Source: Atherix ibis
Lineage: Eukaryota; Arthropoda; Insecta; Diptera; Athericidae
DNA length: 64,000 nt
Direction of reading: 5' to 3'
Assembly (NCBI GenBank): GCA_958298945.1
Contig: OY282607.1
Location: forward strand, 35,373,000-35,436,999
Shown piece after piece: positions 25,955 through 37,029 of the stretch (its first letter is position 1; each line of letters starts with the position of its first letter). Position numbers and translations under genes: made by a program. The notes under the pieces are model-generated. The model was not told the DNA's origin, ran no database searches, and saw nothing but the letters and a program-made list of their open reading frames with translations.

Positions 25955-27346
25955 TACTTTTCGAAGTACAAAATATATAAACCAGTATATAGAAGTATCC
26001 AGTTCACTCAAAAAAAAACAGATCAAAACTATTTTGTGACTGACTATTGATAAAATTGTACTTTGTGTTCTTATTTTGAAGTTATCTCTCTTATTTATAA
26101 AATTATCGTTGTTTACTAAGTTAAAGTATGACTTTTAGAAAAATTTTCAATCAATATAAGTAATAGAATATATTTTTCTAAATAAATAATACAATAACTT
26201 TGTTAAACATTTTTAATCAATATTCATATATTTGCTAATCAATAATGTACAATTCCACGGAAACTACTTGATATTAATATGAAATTATTTAAAGTATTTA
26301 TTTACTAATCAAATTTCCATTAAATAATTGAATGGAAAATATTTCTTGAATATCTCGTTTTGATTATCAGCACGAGTATTTGAACGTACTTGTAAGTATA
26401 TACGTTTTGCTGTTGTCATGAAAAGTGGAAATTAGTTTGATACTCTGAGCGTTTTCTCTTATAATATTCTTATTAACTACATTCAAATAATACCAGTATT
26501 AAAAAAAATAAATTGTTTATTTTCTTATCTAAATGACTTACTTGCATTGTCATGCATTTTACTCATAGAACAAATGCATGGCCCGATTTGCTTTCTTTAT
26601 GATGATAAAAATGTTTCATCATAATTTCTTTGTGAATATTGTCGAATTTATAAGTGGTTTTGATTATTTATCTATCAAATATATTTAAAGCAATTTTCAA
26701 TAAATTTTAAAATAAGCATTTTTTCACAAACGCAACGTTCCATTATCCATTATCTACCCTCCAAGAATTGTAAGAAAACACTTCAGATACAAATAAAAAA
26801 ATATATCTTCAAAAATTTCTTTATTTTAGCATATTTAAAGCGTCTTACTTTTATTATCTCAGTTGTCTACATACTATTAATTTTCCTTTTCTCAAGTTTT
26901 GAATGTCAAGTACGAATAAATATTAATTCAGCTGTTATCATATATTTAGCAACATATGAAATTGTACAATTATCGAAAAAAAAAAAAAAAAATAAAAACA
27001 AAAATTTATTGGTTTTCTTATTGTTTCTTTTTTAAAATTTTATTATTTCTCTTTTTCGGTTTTATTAAGTGTAATTGATAATTGATAACAAAATAAATGT
27101 TTAGAAGAATTGATAACAGAACAAAAAGAAATTTTATGTCGCCATATCTACTCCTAGCGGCGATAATTCGAAAAACGTGCATATTTAGAATTTTTTGTGT
27201 AGATACGACGCCATAATGGAAATTTTTCGAAATTCCAAAAAAAGTAATTAATTATACTTTTTTGTTATCTATTTTGTATAAATTAATTCTACTTTTTAGA
27301 AAGTAATTTCTACTTTTTTAGAAAGTAAAGCAGAGCCATTACTTTT

Positions 27347-27800
27347 TCAAATTCGGAAACAGGAAATATTGGTAAAGGCTGAATTTGGCGAATATTTTGA
27401 ATGCGTAAAAAATTCGTAACCTAAATCATAGAATTTTGCTATGAGGATGACACAAGTTTGCACGCGTGTGTTGCCTTGATGAAAGATAATTTTTTTTTTG
27501 CGAAATGCGGTCGTTTTGTCCAAATACCCTATAGAAGTTGCTATACGAAAATGTTTTTGATCAGGCGTTAGCAAACTAGACATTAATCTGCCTACACTTT
27601 CTTTTGAAATGTTTACCATGTCAGCTATCTCATACACTTTTATTCGACGGTCTTTTACAACAATATCATGGTGGTGACCTAAATTGGACATACTGGGCGG
27701 CGCCCAGCGTCATTTGTGCTAGTACGACCATAATGAAATTCAGAAAAACACTTCTGTATCATTCTATACGATGGTGAGGAGTCCCTATTATATTTTTTAT
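27347..27800 (-). mobile_element. mariner (DD34D) remnant with internal deletion
   Basis: The minus-strand frame 27691-27347 joins two distant parts of a mariner transposase. The N-terminal part is V-K-D-R-R-I-K-V-Y-E-I-A-D-M-V-N-I-S-K-E. The catalytic part is I-I-F-H-Q-G-N-T-R-V (second Asp changed to Gly), then K-Y-S-P-N-S-A-F where S-P-D-L-A-P is expected. The middle, with the first catalytic Asp, is deleted. Further N-terminal traces (F-H-Y-G-R-T-S) lie at about 27730. Confidence 0.72.
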
Positions 27801-28562
27801 GTTTGGTTTTGGTTTCAGGTATTTTTTTCACCTCTAAAAAAGTATTTTATAAACACACAAAATTCAATTTTTTCCATATTAATAAAAAACACAAAATTTG
27901 TCTGCTTTCGATCACTGTCAAAACTAAACTAATGAACAGATGTTCATAAAATTTTGTATGGCATCTTTTTAAAATTGCGTGATAATAAAAAGAATATAAT
28001 TTTGCTGATATCAGCTACATCCTTGTATGAGCCAATGACTTATCATATTGCCCTCGTTAGTCATAATTAAAATTTTCCTTATGTTCTATCTTCCCCAACA
28101 TCCTTACTAAGATAATAGAACAAAATACGATTAGTTTATATAAGAGTACTTATACTTCTATATAAAAATCGAATCAATAATTAATTAGTAAGTAACTAAT
28201 TGTATTATAAAATATAAAAAGCAAGAGAAAGTAAAGAAGAAGCCAAATAATAGAAACAAAAGAAGAAGCTAAATATAGAAAGCAAATTTAATTTTTTCTG
28301 TAGACAGTTCCGAATTCTTCTCGGGGAGTGAATATTCTTATAAAAAATATTTATATCCACTATGCTTGGAAGTAAAGTAAATTTTTTTACTTTTCGTAAA
28401 ATTGAAAATTTTGAGTTGTGACGTATCAAAGATTTTTAATAAGAAAACCAAATGAAAAATTAATCAAAAATTTATTTTTAAATAATTTTTTAAAAGTAAA
28501 CATTTCGAAAATCTCCTTTGTTTTGGTATAAAGAAAATTTCCTAAATTGATAAAAAGAAATA

Positions 28563-29645
28563 ACGCGTGATTTTTTAAGTGTTTGGTTTTCAAATTTTCA
28601 AAAAAAACGCAGAAATTTGTATGAAATTTTTATTTAAATCGATAAATCATTCCTTGCCATGTAATTTTTAAAGATTATTTCATGTAAATGTTGGCTACGA
28701 CTACGTTTTAAGTGATCCATGCGAGAGGCCCAATTTTGAACCACTTTTTCGAGCATCTCGGCTGGTATCTCGCTAATATCACGTGTAATGTTGTCTTCGT
28801 GCAAGTGACGCTGATTTATCGGCATAGACGAGTGACTTCACGTAGCCCCATACAAAATAGTCTAGATCGCACGATCTAAGCGGCTAACTCACCGGTCCGA
28901 AAGGTGGGATAAATTATTCACCGAACCCATTTCTAAATATGTCCGTTGTTTTACGTGCTGTGTGGCATGTACCGCTGTATTGTTGAAACCACATATCGAC
29001 CAGATGGAGTTCTTGCATTTTGAGTAAAAAAAAGTTGGAAATCATCAAGCGATAGCGGGCGCGATTGCTGGTAACGTTGCGGCCAGCGTCATCTTTAAAG
29101 AAATACGGACCGATGATTCCACCGGCCCACAAAACCGCACCAAACAGTGAATTTTAATGGGTGCAATGGCAGTTCTTGTGTTGCTTTTCCAGGTCGTTCT
29201 GCGTCATCTTTAAAGAAATACGGACCGATGATTCCACCGGCCCACAAAACCGCACCAAACAGTGAATTTTAATGGGTGCAATGGTAGTTCTTGTGTTGCT
29301 TTTCCAGGTCGTTCGGCTTCAGTTCTTGCACGAGCTGTATTTTATAGGCTTTCAGACCAAGATCCTTGCGTAAAATCTTCTACATAGTCGAGTAACACAA
29401 TCCCAACTGCTGTCAACGGCGACGAATGGACAAATCGCGGTCTTCTCCAAAACTGAACGCTACGGTAGCAATATTTTCCTCTGTACGCGCTCGGGTTGGT
29501 GGTTTGAACACATTTTTCACAGTGCAGGAATTTTAATAATAAACAAAGCACTTTTAACTTTGACACACGTCACGTGTCACGCATTTTCTGTCAAAAAAAA
29601 TTGTAAAAACCTGAAAAACCAAATACCAAAAAAATTCATCACTTA
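28563..29645 (-). mobile_element. DD41D (rosa-type) element with internal tandem duplication
   Basis: The ends resemble each other: GTGATTTTTTAAGTGTTTGG at the left and the complement of a similar sequence near 29645. Minus-strand pieces are G-G-I-I-G-P-Y-F-F-K-D-D-A-G-R-N-V, D-M-W-F-Q-Q-Y (second catalytic Asp replaced by Tyr) and C-H-T-A-R. The C-terminus is I-P-A-E-M-L-E-K-V-V-Q-N-W and H-L-H-E-I-I-F-K. The W-P-P-R-S-C-D-L-T-P-L-D-Y block is deleted. A 115 bp segment is repeated head-to-tail at 29086-29200 and 29201-29315. Confidence 0.85.
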
Positions 29646-30616
29646 AAATTTGCGTAAATTATAATTTTTGCACACAATTTTTGCGCAATTGAACATTTTT
29701 GTAGAGGCTCGTGCCTGCCTATTGATAACACGAAAACAAGAACAAAATCTGAACATTTCATAATACCTCGTATGTATTCATTTATCTTTTGATCAACCTT
29801 TCTGATATTAGGATCATTATTAATTGATATGATAGCCATTAGCTGATAAGATATATTATTAACAAGAAAAACAAAAAAAAAAACAATAATAAAAATAAAA
29901 ACAAACTAAAAAGGAATTACGAAAGAAAAATACCATCGAATCAACCAAAATTAAATGTTTTGCTAATCAGACTGTGGTTGTTTTCTGATTATTGGTAATT
30001 GTTTTTTTTAATATATTCTGATAAGCTTTTAATAAATTTGGCGGTGATTGGGAAACTTTATAACTTTTGCCACTAAATTTATGAACAGAAAAGGAATAGA
30101 TAATTTCACAATTGAGCAGTTAAATAGATTGCATAAATTCAAATCAGCACGGAAAAAGGTATTTTTTTTATTATTATTAGGCTATGTTCAGTAGGAGTTA
30201 TTTATATCGTTATGGCAGATAAAATTTATTTGATTAATTTTTGGGAAGTCTATTACGTCGTCAATTGATTGTAGTTGAGTATTATTAGATCAATTATTAA
30301 AAATTTCGTTAAAAAAATAATTTGTGAATTAATTAGAAATTTGAGATTAAATCGGTAGGTGGTAAGGTGGATTAGTAAAATAATTGAGAACTTTGATATT
30401 GGAAAGATTAAGTTTCATTTTAAATTTACAGAAATTATAAAATAAAATTCATCAGAATAAACGTTTTGGTAAAAAAAAAATTTTTTTAATTTGCGTTCAG
30501 CGAGTCGTGTGTTAAATGCAATGAAATTTTTGCCTTTTTTGAACAGATTGTTTTTAAATATTTTATTTTTGGAAAAATTTAACAAAAAATATTTTTTTTT
30601 TATATTTTATTTTTAG

Positions 30617-30877
30617 GTGGAATTTAATCTCAAACCAGAAATTCATGTTATGCACACCTGGGATTTTGCCTATCGTGCAGCGAGAAAGGGTCCATGGGAG
30701 GAGATTGCACGTGACCGATGTAGATTTAATGTGCGAATTGAAAATACGGAAGCGATTCTTAATCCTGTTTTGGATAGTTTTCATCGTCAGAAAATCTATA
30801 ACGCTCGATTCTGTGATAATAAAGATGATCAAATCGATCTTGATCAACAATATCCGATTGGTCAACTGAGTGACTAA
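30617..30877 (+). CDS. PPP1R15: PPP1R15 exon 2: PP1-docking and eIF2-alpha phosphatase core
   Basis: This exon gives residues 399-484. It starts with V-E-F, which joined to the exon 1 ending K-K makes K-K-V-E-F, the RVxF-type PP1-binding motif. After it come N-L-K-P-E-I-H-V-M-H-T-W-D-F-A-Y and R-A-A-R-K-G-P-W-E, the family signature that completes PP1 contact and helps engage eIF2-alpha (with actin in vertebrates). R-D-R-C-R-F and a helical segment to the stop at 30875-30877 follow. Human GADD34 and CReP share this core order. It therefore represents the whole catalytic-targeting module in a single small exon, with the regulatory N-terminus about 24 kb away. AATAAA occurs at about 30904. The acceptor is TTTTTAG with a T-rich tract. 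Confidence 0.93.
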   Translation: MEFNLKPEIHVMHTWDFAYRAARKGPWEEIARDRCRFNVRIENTEAILNPVLDSFHRQKIYNARFCDNKDDQIDLDQQYPIGQLSD

Positions 30878-32600
30878 AATAGTAATAAAAAAAAAACGAT
30901 ACTAAATAAAGAAAATATGTGCAGATATACACACACATACACACACACAAAAAAGAAGTAAGTAGACTTCTGTCGTGATATGAAGCGAAATCACCGTCCC
31001 AGAGATCATTGTAAGAACAAGAACACAAAAAAAAGGCTGAACTGAATATAAATTGAGATATTGTATTGTATCCGTTAACAAAAATATACAGAAAATCTGT
31101 GCGCACTGAGAAAGTTCTCCAATGCAAATTTTACAATTTGGCCACTTTTTGATCAATGCAGTGTTAATGTGTGGAAAATTTCAAAAGAAAATCTCTTCAC
31201 GAGGAATGGGAGACATCAACCAAAACGAATATCTTCTAAAATCTATATAATATTTAACAAAAAAAAAATGCTAATATAATAATTAAAATTTTATAAAAAT
31301 TCTAAAATTTTTCTATGAAAAAAAAAATCTATTTTGATATTAAAAATACAAGAAAAGTCTGTGAAGAAAGATTTAAATTTATAATAAAAGAAAGTGTTCA
31401 TCACATGTAAAAGTAAAATATAAATAAATATCTTGTAAATTATTAAAAGTATATTTGAAGAGGCATTATTAAAAAAAATATTGTTCAAAAAAAATATTGT
31501 TCAAAAATAAAAAATGTATTAAAATATGTAAGAAAACTTGTAAAACTTATATAATATTGATTGTTTGCTGAATAAAGTGAATAAATTTGAAAGAAAAACA
31601 TAAATGAAATGAGATATTACGTAAAATAAGGAAAATATTTAATAAAAAAAGGTAAACTGCCTTGAAAAAAAGGGGAAAATTATGTAAAATTGATTTTTTA
31701 AATTTATTATTCCATGTTTTAAATAATATATTATCAATAAAATTCAAAGTTAACAATGTATATATAATGTACTGAAAAAAGAGAATTTAAAAATAACTCA
31801 ACTCATCATTAGATACACACTATAATTTAGATAAAATAATAAAGTTAAATTTTGTTGGAACGACTTCTTTTGTCAAAGTATTTTTCAATAATTTAGTTTT
31901 TTGCAAGCAAATTGGAAAATTTCTTCAATAATATTTAAATTTAAAAATAAAAAAAAAACCCGTTTTCTTGTTCAAAAAATAGAGTAATTAAATATAGTCC
32001 CAAATATAAATGCTTTAAATCGTAACGACTTTATTTTAAAAGTTTTTTTTTATAATGCAAATGAGCCTACATGAGGCTTAGACAATAACAATTTTACAAT
32101 TTTTATTACATATTTTTTTTTAGATTCAATAATAATATTTAAAAGAAAAAATAACTAAAATTGAAGTTATATATATTTCCTTTCAAATTCAGAATGATAT
32201 TATGAAACGAAAATGTACAATTTAATAACCGAAGAAAATGAACTGCAAACCATGTATAATATTTTAAATGCAAGAAAAATAAATATAGTTTTTTAGTTAG
32301 AAAATATAATAATTGTTTTAAATTTTTTTTTCTGGTAAAATATAGCAGATAAAATCAACTGGTAAATAAAAATGATGATTAGTAATAAGTGAATAGGTTA
32401 ATTGATAAATAAATAAATAAATATATATAAATAATTTAAATGGAATATGATGAATATATTTATTTATAATTGATTATATTTTATTGGTTAATAATCATAT
32501 TATAAAATTAGAAATAAAAACTATGTAAAATTAGGAGAAATGTGTTTTAATTTCGTTTTTTTCCTGTCCGACCATTTTTTTAAATTGTGTGTACATTAGA
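30878..32600 (+). other. PPP1R15 3' UTR and AT-rich downstream sequence
   Basis: An AATAAA lies about 27 bp after the stop and more follow, so the exact end is unclear. An ACAC microsatellite-like run sits at about 30928-30950. Nothing else was recognised. Confidence 0.5.
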
Positions 32601-32844
32601 AGATTATGGCAGAACAGGTTAGAACCAACTACATAAAAATTCTGTCCAAATTTGTACGAGAATACATCCACAAGAACGCACACATTTGTAAAATAATCTG
32701 TCACGAAACATTTCGTATTCTAAAATAGTAACTTTCTATTTGCTGTCGTGAAGAATAAAACTATTTATACTGACTTGTTTGTAAGCTATTTAAAATTTAA
32801 TAAAACCGTACTTAAATTTTCACTTCGCGAAAAGTATCTAAATG

Positions 32845-33290
32845 TAAACAAAAGTATGCAAGCATTTAGGTATGCTACCACTTTCATGGAGAATAGCGTG
32901 TTTAAAAACACTCCGAATGTCTACAAAATTGATGCGCTTAATATTTACAAAATAATTAAACCTAAAATACAATTAGAATTGATACGAGAAGATTGGAAAA
33001 AAATAAATATTGCCTTCTGTCGTGTTTGGAAAAATAATTTTGTTTGGAATAAGTGAGTTAAAATGAATATTAATCATGCTTTTGGAATTCAAAAAATTTC
33101 CCTTACGAAAACTAGATGTCAGTCCGTGTTATTTCTACATAAAAAAATCTACACAAAAGTATGCAGGCAATATGATTTCTCGTCGCTTTTGCAATAATTT
33201 GGACAGAAAATTGCGTCTACTTATACGAATATCTGAGATCCAGGATCTTAGCTTACAGGATACCTGGTGATTCTAAAAAAATACTATTCC
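32845..33290 (+). repeat. Dispersed repeat family of unknown type, copy 1
   Basis: This copy contains GGTATGCTACCACTTTCATG and, further on, CTAGATG followed by a segment ending in GTCGCTTTTGCAATAATTTG. The same blocks recur in the same order at 35770, 37862 and 61478. An open frame of 102 codons covers its left part (32748-33056), but the other copies do not preserve it. No terminal repeats or transposase motifs were recognised. Confidence 0.7.
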
Positions 33291-33322
33291 TGAGAACGTA
33301 AGCGCAGTTTTGTAAAAGTATA

Positions 33323-34226
33323 CGAGGTCTGTTCAAAAAGTATCGCGAATTTTGAATTTCCGCGGATTACGTATATTCGATTTTCGATGTTTTTTGTGCC
33401 GTTATGTTGGTACTCATGTCTCTCACTTATGCCGACAAGTTCAGCCATTTTGAATGTTCAGTTAATTTTTGCCAGATGCTTTGCTTGCACGTGTTTTTGC
33501 TCGTCTTCGATTTTTGCCCATTCCAAAAAATGGATCAAAGAATCTGTTTCGGGAACAAGAAAAAGTCACGGGGTGCCAGATCTGGGGAATACGGTGGCTG
33601 AGGCATTATTAGTGTGTTGTTTTTGGACAAAAATTCGCGCACAAGCAACGATACGTGATCAGGGGCGTTGTCATGGTTGCAAAAGCCAGTTATTGTTCTA
33701 CAAATCCGGGCGTTTCCGGCGGATTGCTTCGAGCAACTTGCGCATAACTTGCAGGTAATATTCCTTATTGACCGTTCTAACCTGTGGCAAGAACTCATGA
33801 TACACCGCGCCCCTGCAATCGAAGAAAACTGCAAGCAAAACCTTCACATTCCACCGAACTTGGCGCGTTTTTTTCGGTCTTGGCTCGTGCGCCAGCTTCC
33901 ATTGGGATGATTGAGCTTTGGTTTCCACGTCATAACCATAAATCCATGATTCGTCACCAGTTATGACCTTCTGGAGCAAATTTGGGTCGTCCTTAGCAAT
34001 GTTAATGGGATGTTGTTTTTTGGTCGAAAATGGGCAGAAATCGAAGACGAGCAAAAATACGTGCAAGCAAAGCAGCTGTCAAAAATTAACTGAACATTTA
34101 AAATGGCCGAACTTGTCGGCATAAGTGAGAGACATGAGTACCAACATAACGCCACAAAAAATCGAAAATCGAATATACGTAATGGGCGGAAATTCAAAAT
34201 TCACGATACTTTTTGAACAGACCACG
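33323..34226 (-). mobile_element. Rearranged mariner with ~195 bp inverted ends (copy A)
   Basis: Both outer ends start CGAGGTCTGTTCAAAAAGTA or a near copy and are flanked by TA. In an ordinary copy the two ends share only the short terminal repeat. Here the 5' untranslated region, about 195 bp, is present at both ends as an inverted repeat. The left arm runs into the start codon region (ATGGATCAAAGAATCTG at about 33531), then jumps to antisense 3' coding sequence at TTTCGGGAACAAGAAAAAGT. The remaining interior is minus-strand transposase, including V-I-T-G-D-E-S-W-I-Y-G-Y-D (first Asp), H-D-N-A-P-D-H and Y-S-P-D-L-A-P-R-D. Frames are broken. Copy B at 56977 has the same junction. Confidence 0.85.
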
Positions 34227-34884
34227 TAGGTAATAAATGGAGGAAAATAAATTATGCTTTAGTTGTGAGTATTTATAATTATCATATGTGCAATATAATC
34301 TTTCTAAGAAGTTGATATCGATAAATTCAAATTATATGGCCTTATACACATAGGAATGGACAACTGGAATAAAATCTGAATATAAAGATTTCGTAGAATA
34401 CACGAATAGTAGAAATGAATTTTCTGAAAATTGACCACCCATTTAAAAAAATACTATTGAATCACCTAAAATTAACAAGCAAACTATTAATAATCTTATA
34501 GTGGAGAGATAGTGGATTATGTGAACAGATTATCAAAATTGAAATAAATATCATGCCGAAATATAGAACTTGAAAATTGACCTGGAAGAAGATATAATTC
34601 TTGAAGGTGAGCAAAAAAATCGCATTAATTCTGCCAAAATGACTATTCGGCGGAGAAACTTTTACACTGAAACATATCAATAAAATGTTGTCAATAGCAA
34701 AGGAAGTTCTTGCATTTTAATTTATCATATTATATAAAGAACGAGGTAATTATTACTTCCGAGCGACGGAGTATTATTTGGCAATTAAGGAATATACTAA
34801 ATCAATTCAATTTTTACGTTTGGCTGCAACATACAATAACTGTATATTTTTTTTATTTTTTATTTGACAGATTTCATTTCTACA

Positions 34885-35400
34885 TTATACATTATAATAC
34901 ATATACACATAGTCGCTTCTATGGAGCATATAGCGGCACAGAGAATACACGTCTCTAGTTGGTGGTAGAAGGCTTCTTTTTTTGTTGGCGTCATCATCTA
35001 CTTCGGTTGGGGCATAGCACTGCACGATGGTGATGTTTCGGAACTTCGAGTGGAGCCTGGCTGTCAGAAGGCGGTCGGAACCGGTTTGTAGCCCATGAGA
35101 GATCTTTTTTGCGTTGGCCGATAGGATCAATCCGACTCCACAGTGGTGGCCGCTGTCGTTGCGGCTGTAGATGAAGTGTTCACACCCCGTCTGCGTTGTG
35201 TGGGCTCCCTTGATGTTTCCACCTTGTCTCGGAGATTCCCAAGGATGTCGAGGTTGTAAGCGTTTTTTTTTTTTTTGGGAGAGAAGCCGCCAGTCGAGAA
35301 GTTTTTGGGAGAGAGTCCCGCACGTTCCAGGTACCTATTTGGGCTGTTCGATGAAAACCAGATGAGTTTTTTGCCTTAGGTACGGTCCGGTTGATTCTTC
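34885..35400 (-). pseudogene. Non-LTR retrotransposon, endonuclease-domain fragment
   Basis: On the minus strand, broken frames read G-T-W-N-V-R, L-G-I-S/R-E-T-R-W-like sequence, C-G-V-G-L-I-L-S-A-N-A-K-K and D-R-L-L-T-A-R-L-H-S-K. They end with I-T-I-V-Q-C-Y-A-P-T-E. These are the N-terminal motifs of the apurinic-type endonuclease found at the start of the LINE polyprotein. The element breaks off near 34890, so the reverse transcriptase is absent. The coding strand and order place the composite 5S/tRNA-like sequence directly upstream, as a 5' leader. Clade assignment is not possible from this piece. Confidence 0.78.
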
Positions 35401-35535
35401 TTGTGCTGTTTCTTGATAAGGTGGTTTTTATAGCTTGCGGCTTTCAGGCCAGCGAAGTAACCTCCAGTGACGTTGGCGGACCCTACGGACTACATATAAG
35501 GCTTGTAGTCGGCCTCTCACCCCGGCACCATGCCG

Positions 35536-35590
35536 AGATGGCGGCAGCGGGAATCGAACCCGCTACCTATCGAGTGTGAGTCGGTCGACA
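35536..35590 (-). pseudogene. tRNA-Val(CAC)-like 3' half within the LINE leader
   Basis: The minus strand folds as the 3' half of a tRNA. The anticodon arm is 35569-35585, with loop CTCACAC (anticodon CAC) and a five-base-pair stem containing one mismatch. The five-base variable loop AGGTA is 35564-35568, and the T-arm GCGGG-TTCGATT-CCCGC is 35547-35563. The T-arm contains a perfect RNA polymerase III B box, GGTTCGATTCC. No proper D-arm, A box or 5' acceptor strand precedes it, so it is not a functional tRNA gene. Confidence 0.75.
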
Positions 35591-35611
35591 CACACACGGT
35601 TAAACCTGCGG

Positions 35612-35693
35612 CACGCGGTGTTCCCAAGCGGTCAACCATCCAAGTACTAACCACGCCCAGTCCTGCTTAACTTCGGTGATCGGACGAGAACCG
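35612..35693 (-). pseudogene. 5S rRNA-derived segment (lacks the first ~30 nt)
   Basis: On the minus strand the sequence begins CGGTTCTCGTCCGATCACCG, continues through AAGCAG, GGTTAGTACTTGGATGG and GACCGCTTGGGAACACC, and ends CGCGTG. This is 5S rRNA from roughly position 30 to 112 and includes the whole internal control region (A box, intermediate element, C box). The 5' end is replaced by unrelated sequence and the 3' terminal helix is lost. It continues directly into the tRNA-like part and the LINE endonuclease frame, so it is part of a retroelement leader and not an rRNA gene. Confidence 0.88.
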
Positions 35694-35769
35694 GGGGATC
35701 CAAGACGGCACAGCCCCAGACTATAACTGTATATTGGTAAGTATATAATAGATTCTTAGAATGAGTGTA

Positions 35770-35945
35770 AATTTATTACGTAAGATGTCAGTGGGCGTCA
35801 TTTCTACACAAACAAATCTAAAAAAAATTATGCAAGCAGTACGATTTCTCGCCGCTTTTGCAATAATTCGGACAGAAAAACTTAGATTATAGAAAATCTG
35901 GATTCGTAAAAACGCACACACATGCAAAATAGCAGAAACAGCCTA
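35770..35945 (+). repeat. Dispersed repeat family of unknown type, copy 2 (partial)
   Basis: This is the right-hand part only. It shares TCTCGCCGCTTTTGCAATAA and GACAGAAAA with copy 1, and ends with an ACGCACACACATGCAAAATA stretch related to the left flank of copy 1 (ACGCACACATTTGTAAAATA). Confidence 0.6.
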
Positions 35946-37029
35946 AATCAGTGGGGGCCAATCTTAAATTTTAGTATGTGATTAAAATAGCGGTTCTCGG
36001 AAAACCCTATTTCACATTGGATGTCATTTATACGTAAACAAATTGATTTTATAATATTGCGGTTTTTATTGTTTGATAGAATTAGTTTTAGAAATTTGCA
36101 ATAAAACACAGTTTATCTATTTTAAAATATTATTTATTTCATTATTATATATTTTCATTTCATTTATTTCACTATATATTATTTATTAAAACAGAGTTAA
36201 AAGTGGAAGAGCATATAAAAATATAAATTAAAAATTATTTGATTATACGAGTATGAAAACAATTATGCGCACAAATTAAAATCCATTTCAAAAAATTCAA
36301 AATGAATTATATGAGAGAATGTGATATTATGTTGAAATTAAAACCACACCCCAAATTACATCAAGTTCTTAATAATATAGAAGTTAATCGTATACAATAT
36401 TAAAGCAAATGCTTTAAAACTAAATTAGTCGATAATAAATTTAATGTACTTAAATAATTAATGGTTAATATTCTAAAAAAAAAATTGAAAACAATATTAT
36501 TTAGTAAATGCATTACAAAATGGTCTAATAGAGCAAGCGAAAGTACAAATGCAAATAAATTTATTTAATTAATAAGCCTATCGAATATACTTTATTTATT
36601 TTAACACAATGAAAACAACAATGGAAAACAGACTGAAAAATTCGTTCCCTTAAATTTTCTTGCACTAACTTTACGTACGCCGGCACTGAACTATTTTCTG
36701 GTAAACATTTAACTGTCCACATCACATTTGTTTACATTTATTGAATGACGAACTCTTCACTTTTTAATCACTTTATGGACCAAATAAATCATTAAAAGCC
36801 AACTGAACACATTATAAACTAAATTTTTGTTAATTTTTCTAGTAAAAATGAAGATGTCAACTTAACGAAAGAAAGAAATTTCCGGCTTCCTCTTTCCGTT
36901 GAATTACCAGCAACCCTTTATGAAACATTTCATTGTATTCAGTAATGTTTACAATTTCTTAATGGAGAGACAAACGCAAGAACAACTTTTACAAATTATT
37001 CAATTTTATTATCAAAATTATCGTTTTCC
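35946..37029. other. AT-rich intergenic DNA
   Basis: No gene or clear element was found. The last ~200 bp may be decayed 5' sequence of the rosa-type copy that follows. Confidence 0.5.

Larger units (their letters stand above)
23600..26040 (-). mobile_element. DD41D (rosa-type) remnant interrupted by a Tigger insertion
   Basis: Left of the Tigger (23600-24217) the minus strand encodes K-I-F-F-S-D-E-A-H-F-S-F-V-G-Y-L-N-K-K-N with the first catalytic Asp, then S-E-N-A-Q-V-I-V-D-K-P-L. Sequence right of 25957 presumably continues the same remnant, although I could not identify coding motifs there. No terminal repeats were recognised, so the boundaries are rough. Confidence 0.6.
6581..30616 (+). 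other. PPP1R15 intron, ~24 kb, packed with transposon remains
   Basis: The donor GTAAGA at 6581 and acceptor TTTTTAG at 30610-30616 are both canonical, and joining them keeps frame (phase 0). The intron contains at least ten recognisable transposon remnants in both orientations, listed separately. Outside those it is AT-rich with no supported gene. The larger empty stretches are 6605-7145, 10200-11850, 12700-14660, 15740-21130, 22360-23280, 26050-27330, 27970-28560 and 29650-30610. I saw no tRNA gene or conserved exon in them. Confidence 0.85.

Noticed and set aside
34710..34958. 82-codon open frame on the + strand
   Set aside because: It is AT-driven, overlaps the edge of the LINE fragment on the other strand, and has no motif.
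35536..35590. Functional tRNA-Val gene
   Set aside because: Only the anticodon arm, variable loop and T-arm are present; there is no D-arm or matching acceptor strand.
35612..35693. Functional 5S rRNA gene
   Set aside because: The first ~30 nt and the 3' terminal helix are missing, and it runs straight into tRNA-like and LINE sequence.
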